Source: Nitrosopumilaceae archaeon (GTDB lineage Archaea; Thermoproteota; Nitrososphaeria; Nitrososphaerales; Nitrosopumilaceae). Taken from it: a stretch of 9,371 nt of DNA. A program made the position numbers and the translations under genes. Below the pieces are notes generated by a model. It was not told the DNA's origin. It saw only the letters and a program-made list of their open reading frames with translations, and searched no databases. The stretch is taken from contig JAHRAP010000013.1 of assembly GCA_020027255.1 (NCBI GenBank), positions 1 through 9,371 of the forward strand, read 5' to 3'. Numbering within the stretch: the first letter of the stretch is position 1; every line of letters begins with the position of its first letter. Below are positions 5,249 through 9,371 of this stretch, one piece after another.

Positions 5249-8200
5249 TTAAGTTATGAAATCTGAAATAATAGATTGTGTTTTATTTCTCTGTCCAAAA
5301 ATCAAATCTATTTCTTTAGATAAAAATAATATTCTGTTTTTAATATAAGATCCAACAGAATATTTTTTTGTTAGTCTAATAGCAAAAGAGAGATATTTTT
5401 CCACAGTAGGTCTCGTTATAGTTTGAACCAACTTATTTCCACAGCTACAACAAAAAAAAAGTGGTACCCTTCTATATTTTTTACCACATGAAGTACATCT
5501 AAATTTCTGTGTAGTATATGCTCTGAGATTACCCATTATATCAGGTATTATATGAGTAGTTATCAAGTTAGAAATCATTTCATCTGTATTGATAGAATTT
5601 ATAATGTCAGCGTTTCGTATTTGTAAATCAAATTTGTCCAACATAGAACTCAATGAGGCGTAAGCACTACGAGATTTAGAAACAGTCAATGTAGAAGTGT
5701 TATGTGTATAATGATATCCATAAAATTGTTTTTTTGTATCAAGTTTTGATTTAATTAGCTCTACAGATTTAATATCAGCCGCCTTTTGTTTTGCTATAGT
5801 AGATTTAAAAAAAGAGATAGGGTATCTTTTAGTTATTTCTAAATTATGTGCTTGTGATTGTGATTCGTGTGGGATTACCAGAGGTTGTACCAGTAATGGA
5901 GCATCCATTAGGCCTCCTATTTTGGAAGACAAGAAATTTTTAGAAAAATTTAGGAATACATCCATTAGGAGTATTATTGAATCCGCGTCACCGTCAGCAT
6001 CTCTGCGTTTAGCAGAATGCCAATTAGGAGTTGCAAAACATACATGTGTTTTAGTAAATCCTATTATTCTACCTACAATACCAACAGATGTATGTGGAGC
6101 CAGCCCAATTATTAAATGTCCTATGAGATTGTTTATATTATTAGAATTGTAAAATGGTTTTTTGTTGTGTATTTTTTTTAGTTCCATATCAATGTATTTA
6201 GATATTTTAATCAAAGATTTACCACATTCATATGGAATTATAATATCTTGCATCCGTAATTCTATCATTTGATTTAAATCTGTTAATGGATTATTTTCTA
6301 TATCTTTCGTGTATCCAAGTTTTTTAAGCTGTGTGAGACTTGTGTTTATCCATTTTGGTTTAAAATGTGTTAATGGAGAATTAGTAGAATCAAATCTAAT
6401 AGTACCGTCTTTAAATACACTTAGATCTAGATTTTGTCTAATTATTCCTTTCTCTAGAGGTTCTGCGATTTTATTTTGTCCTGTCAACTCTTTAACACCT
6501 TTAAATGGAGAACCGGCACGGATTCCAATGTTTTTTTGGGCGTTTAGTAATTCGTCTTTAAGTGCAAATACATTCTTAAAATACTCTACACAATGCCTAT
6601 TACATTTTTTGCATATTTTGGTATTGTTATGTGTTTTACAAAAAATACATGTATAAATAATTTTGGTTTTATTGTCACAGTTTTTACATTTTATACCAAT
6701 TGAAGTATTATTACATTTTGAACAAACTTTGTTGTGTATAACAACATGAAAATCTTGATTATGAGATGCTTTACATATGTCTCTTGAGATTCCACCTATG
6801 CTTCCAGTTGGAAATATTACATGGATTGGTGGCTTCATTTTACGCATGGCTGCTTTTTCTGGACGGCCTATTCTGACACCTATAATTGTTGAAGATTTAT
6901 TACATATTTGGATTCCAGATGAATTAGATAGTATTTTTAATATTGAATTTGAATTGAATGTTATTTGTTTTTTAAAAAGTAATATATCAAATATTTTTTT
7001 GTCCACCCCAACTATAGACAATGTATTTTGTTTAGATGGGATATGTGGAACTCCAAGTTTTTCTAGTATATTTTTATAATGTTTTGTGTATGATATTTCA
7101 TTAGTTTGTATTTTAATTGGAGTTAATAATTTTTGTAATTCTGAGACAGTAATTTGATCCCAGTAATATAGATATTTTGGGTGTAATGGTATTTTTAAAT
7201 GTATAGAAAGATAGATTGCTTCGTCTAATGTAGGTATTTGTTTTAGAAATTTTTTTATATTGTATTTTTTTAAAGATTCATGTGTATTTAATTTCTCATA
7301 TAATTCAGCTTCCCAATATTCTTCAACATAACCTGTAGGCATTAATTTAGAATTATTCTCTAGGAAATCTCCAAATGATATCAAAATGTCTCCAAGATAA
7401 ATGATTTTATCTATTTGATCTTTTATTTTTATCGCATGATCAACATTTTGAATTTTTATTACAGTACCATCTAGTAGTTTGACTATTGGTGAGTCTATAG
7501 AATCTACGAATGCGATTGTGGCACCTTTCCCAGGTTTGTCCATTTTAATTTGTGTACCTACTACGATTGAGTTTTCTAAAATTTCAGCAACCGCAGGACG
7601 TACTCCAACAGCAGTAAATCCAGTATTACAGGCACGTCCATATCTCAAACGAAAACCTCCAGTGTTATTTGGGGTAGAAAGAACAGATCTGCCAGCAATA
7701 ACTTCTTTCATTCGTTTTGTAGATGTGTCTTCTTTGTCAGTTGTTTGAATTGCGCCTTTAAGATCATTAAGCCATTCCCATCCACTGAGGTTATAAAGCT
7801 CAATTCTTTTTTGTAGTTTTTTGGCACGACCTATGAGACCATCATTAAGTACCCTCAATGCACCACCTCTCACACGATTTGTTTTTATCCGTGTCATGTT
7901 TTTATGGTTAACGACTTCAAATGGATCAGTATCCACTCCAGTTAATTCCACTGGTAAATTTGAAATAACTTTTATAACATCGTCGTCAGATACATGGAAT
8001 TGAAAATTTCCTTGAGCTTCACTTTCGTAAATTCTAAGTTCTTCAACAAATCTACCTGTTTCATCATCAAATGAATTTGCCTCGTATTTTGATAAACCTA
8101 CTGCTTTTCTAATATAGTCAGCTATTAGTATGGTAACTGCGGATTCTGTTCCACCAGCAGATCTTATTGGGCCAGCTATAGATATAGATAAATATTCAGA

Positions 8201-8638
8201 ACCATTTTTATTTTGTTTTATTTTTACATTATGAATTCCTTGTAATGGAGCTATTGTGACACCTTCTGTAACTATAGAAAGACCTACACGGATAGCTAAA
8301 TCAAGCTTTTCTTGTATTGTTGTATTTGGTTTTACATAACTTCCAAGTGCAATGTCTTTGGCAATTTGTAATGCGGAGAGTTCTTTACCATTTTTTTTTA
8401 AAAGTAAACGCAGTGTATCAGATATGTCAATATCATGCATTTTAGCAACTCTGTCAGCAAGATCAAATGCGATTTTAGATTCCACTATTCCTGACGAATC
8501 TATTAATGTAGATTTTGCATGTGCGGATATTTCAAAATTTGTAAAAACTTGTTTTACTATATCTGTGTAATAATCAAAATAGAAATCAGGTATATTTTCC
8601 TTGTTTATATATATAAATAAATTAGATTTAGTACTCAT
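5249..8638 (-). CDS. polC: D-family DNA polymerase large (catalytic) subunit DP2
   Basis: Catalytic subunit of the archaeal replicative polymerase PolD, which works with the DP1 exonuclease subunit (not in this window). The length of 1129 residues is normal for an intein-free DP2. EGVTIAPLQGIHNVKI and SIAGPIRSAGGTESA lie in the N-terminal domain. A conserved core segment GRACNTGFTAVGVRPAVAEI lies near 330-350. Paired cysteines at 639, 642, 651, 654, 664, 667, 676 and 679, with C683, form a zinc module. The block PHTSVGIVGRIIGF leads into KRRDADGDADS, with D880, D882, D884 and D886; D882 and D884 align with the catalytic pair of the Pyrococcus DGDED motif. A C-terminal zinc ribbon uses C1048, C1051, C1063/C1064 and C1066. 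The last nine residues, QSIISDFIT (1121-1129), look like a PCNA-interacting (PIP) box. The ATG at 8638 overlaps the upstream GGGPS stop as ATGA. No Shine-Dalgarno is evident, so translational coupling is likely. Confidence 0.97.
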   Translation of the reverse strand: MSTKSNLFIYINKENIPDFYFDYYTDIVKQVFTNFEISAHAKSTLIDSSGIVESKIAFDLADRVAKMHDIDISDTLRLLLKKNGKELSALQIAKDIALGSYVKPNTTIQEKLDLAIRVGLSIVTEGVTIAPLQGIHNVKIKQNKNGSEYLSISIAGPIRSAGGTESAVTILIADYIRKAVGLSKYEANSFDDETGRFVEELRIYESEAQGNFQFHVSDDDVIKVISNLPVELTGVDTDPFEVVNHKNMTRIKTNRVRGGALRVLNDGLIGRAKKLQKRIELYNLSGWEWLNDLKGAIQTTDKEDTSTKRMKEVIAGRSVLSTPNNTGGFRLRYGRACNTGFTAVGVRPAVAEILENSIVVGTQIKMDKPGKGATIAFVDSIDSPIVKLLDGTVIKIQNVDHAIKIKDQIDKIIYLGDILISFGDFLENNSKLMPTGYVEEYWEAELYEKLNTHESLKKYNIKKFLKQIPTLDEAIYLSIHLKIPLHPKYLYYWDQITVSELQKLLTPIKIQTNEISYTKHYKNILEKLGVPHIPSKQNTLSIVGVDKKIFDILLFKKQITFNSNSILKILSNSSGIQICNKSSTIIGVRIGRPEKAAMRKMKPPIHVIFPTGSIGGISRDICKASHNQDFHVVIHNKVCSKCNNTSIGIKCKNCDNKTKIIYTCIFCKTHNNTKICKKCNRHCVEYFKNVFALKDELLNAQKNIGIRAGSPFKGVKELTGQNKIAEPLEKGIIRQNLDLSVFKDGTIRFDSTNSPLTHFKPKWINTSLTQLKKLGYTKDIENNPLTDLNQMIELRMQDIIIPYECGKSLIKISKYIDMELKKIHNKKPFYNSNNINNLIGHLIIGLAPHTSVGIVGRIIGFTKTHVCFATPNWHSAKRRDADGDADSIILLMDVFLNFSKNFLSSKIGGLMDAPLLVQPLVIPHESQSQAHNLEITKRYPISFFKSTIAKQKAADIKSVELIKSKLDTKKQFYGYHYTHNTSTLTVSKSRSAYASLSSMLDKFDLQIRNADIINSINTDEMISNLITTHIIPDIMGNLRAYTTQKFRCTSCGKKYRRVPLFFCCSCGNKLVQTITRPTVEKYLSFAIRLTKKYSVGSYIKNRILFLSKEIDLIFGQRNKTQSIISDFIT

Positions 8639-9371
8639 TGAATGTGTTTAATTATTTTTTTCAATATTTTAAGATTATTTTTTTTCTCTAATAATGTACC
8701 AAGTACTAATATATCAGCACCTGCATTTGATAAGTTTTTGGCAGTAATATGATTGTTAATACCACCACCAACAATTAAAAAACCATCAAATACATTTCTG
8801 ACGGCTTTGACCATTTCTGGAGTTACATTAGTAATAGAACCAGAGCCAGCTTCTAGATAAACGAATTTCATACCAAAAAATTTGGCTGCTAATGCATAAG
8901 CTGCAGCAATTTTATTTTTTTCAAATGGTATTCCTTTTGCAGATCCCACAAATTCAGCAGTGGTACCAGATCCAATTATTATATATGCTGTGGATAAAGG
9001 TTCTAGATTAAATTTTAATATGGCGGGAGCTGCTAATGCCTGAGCTTTTGAAATGAAATAAGGATTTTCAGAATTTAAAAGTGATGAAAATAAAATTGCG
9101 TCTGCGCCTGGAATGACTCCAGTTATGTTGCCAGGAAATAGTATTATTGGTAAAGATATGTTTTTTTTCAATTCGTTTACTAGTTTTATCATTTCCAATT
9201 GATCTATAATTGATGAACCGCCTACTAAAATAGCAGACACTCCAATATTTTCAGATTTTTTAGCAAGATCAATAGCTAATTTTATATCGATATTTTCTGA
9301 ATCAATCAAAACAAATATGATTGTTTTTTTTAATTTTAATTGTTTTTTTAGTTCGTTTTTTATATTATTCA
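8635..9371 (-). CDS. Geranylgeranylglyceryl phosphate synthase (GGGPS), N-terminus at or beyond the window edge
   Basis: Joins sn-glycerol-1-phosphate to geranylgeranyl diphosphate, the first ether-bond step of archaeal membrane lipids. It is a TIM-barrel enzyme of the GGGPS/PcrB family. Visible motifs in order are FVLIDSEN (Mg2+ and substrate region), AILVGGSS, IILFPGNITGV, AILFSSLLNSENPYFI, YIIIGSGTTAEFVG, FVYLEAGSG, LIVGGGI and GADILVLGT; the Gly-rich loops bind phosphate. The first codon usable as a start inside the window is TTG at 9309, but that would cut the first beta-strand. The frame stays open upstream to the edge, reading NNIKNELKKQLKLKKTIIFV before LIDSEN, as in recalled thaumarchaeal homologues. 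The last two bases read TG on the minus strand, so one more A would give an ATG and a 245-residue protein. The gene overlaps the DP2 start by 4 nt, implying one operon. Confident in family; the exact start is not visible. Confidence 0.93.
   Translation of the reverse strand, partial: NNIKNELKKQLKLKKTIIFVLIDSENIDIKLAIDLAKKSENIGVSAILVGGSSIIDQLEMIKLVNELKKNISLPIILFPGNITGVIPGADAILFSSLLNSENPYFISKAQALAAPAILKFNLEPLSTAYIIIGSGTTAEFVGSAKGIPFEKNKIAAAYALAAKFFGMKFVYLEAGSGSITNVTPEMVKAVRNVFDGFLIVGGGINNHITAKNLSNAGADILVLGTLLEKKNNLKILKKIIKHIQ

Noticed and set aside
5449..5461. A9 homopolymer that could signal a frameshift in DP2
   Set aside because: The frame is intact on both sides and the run encodes Leu-Phe-Phe next to the C-terminal zinc ribbon; no disruption is evident.
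5940..6060. Possible intein in DP2 near the active site
   Set aside because: The protein reads straight through KRRDADGDADSI with normal family length and no splicing motifs.
5922..7079. Several plus-strand open frames of 76-115 residues inside the DP2 gene
   Set aside because: All lie opposite conserved DP2 motifs, including the catalytic aspartates and zinc module; no independent coding evidence.
7479..8570. Further plus-strand open frames of 60-89 residues opposite the DP2 N-terminal half
   Set aside because: Shadow frames of a clear DP2 coding sequence with no ribosome-binding site or recognisable product.
1..9371. Mobile element, CRISPR, toxin-antitoxin or other novel accessory system
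   Set aside because: Every gene is a recognisable core archaeal gene, gaps are 91 bp or shorter, and no inverted terminal repeats, direct-repeat arrays or tRNA attachment sites were seen.

Overview
This is a strongly A+T-rich stretch of core genome from a member of the Thaumarchaeota (Nitrososphaerota), most likely a marine Nitrosopumilales-type ammonia oxidiser or close relative. The evidence is an archaeal-only set of genes: a GINS replication subunit, a group II chaperonin (thermosome), the large subunit of D-family DNA polymerase (PolD, absent from classical Crenarchaeota), and an archaeal lipid enzyme, geranylgeranylglyceryl phosphate synthase. The glutamine synthetase and serine hydroxymethyltransferase sequences also look thaumarchaeal. 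This placement rests on recalled family sequences, not on a search.

Layout from left to right: (i) 1-51, the first codons of a gene on the minus strand that leaves the window, 1 nt after the gins stop; (ii) 53-613 minus, a Gins51-type GINS subunit; (iii) 660-2120 plus, type I glutamine synthetase with a TTG start, divergent from gins across 46 bp; (iv) 2168-3835 minus, a thermosome subunit, convergent with glnA across 47 bp; (v) 3836-3926, a divergent promoter region with a good TATA box for the thermosome; (vi) 3927-5246 plus, serine hydroxymethyltransferase; (vii) 5249-8638 minus, PolD large subunit DP2, its stop only 2 nt from the glyA stop; (viii) 8635 to the right edge, minus, geranylgeranylglyceryl phosphate synthase. 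Gene (viii) overlaps the DP2 start by 4 nt (ATGA), and its true N-terminus runs to or just past the window edge.

Functionally this is housekeeping. Two genes serve the replisome (GINS as part of the CMG-like helicase, DP2 as the polymerase catalytic subunit). One serves nitrogen assimilation, one one-carbon and glycine metabolism, one protein folding and one membrane lipid synthesis. The only probable operons are GGGPS-DP2 and gins with the partial gene at the left edge. Coding density is very high: no gene-free stretch exceeds 91 bp. I saw no tRNA or rRNA, insertion sequence, CRISPR array, integrase or defence cassette, and no sign of an undescribed system. The points worth a second look are gene starts, gene junctions, terminator asymmetry, a tandem repeat and motif details in DP2.
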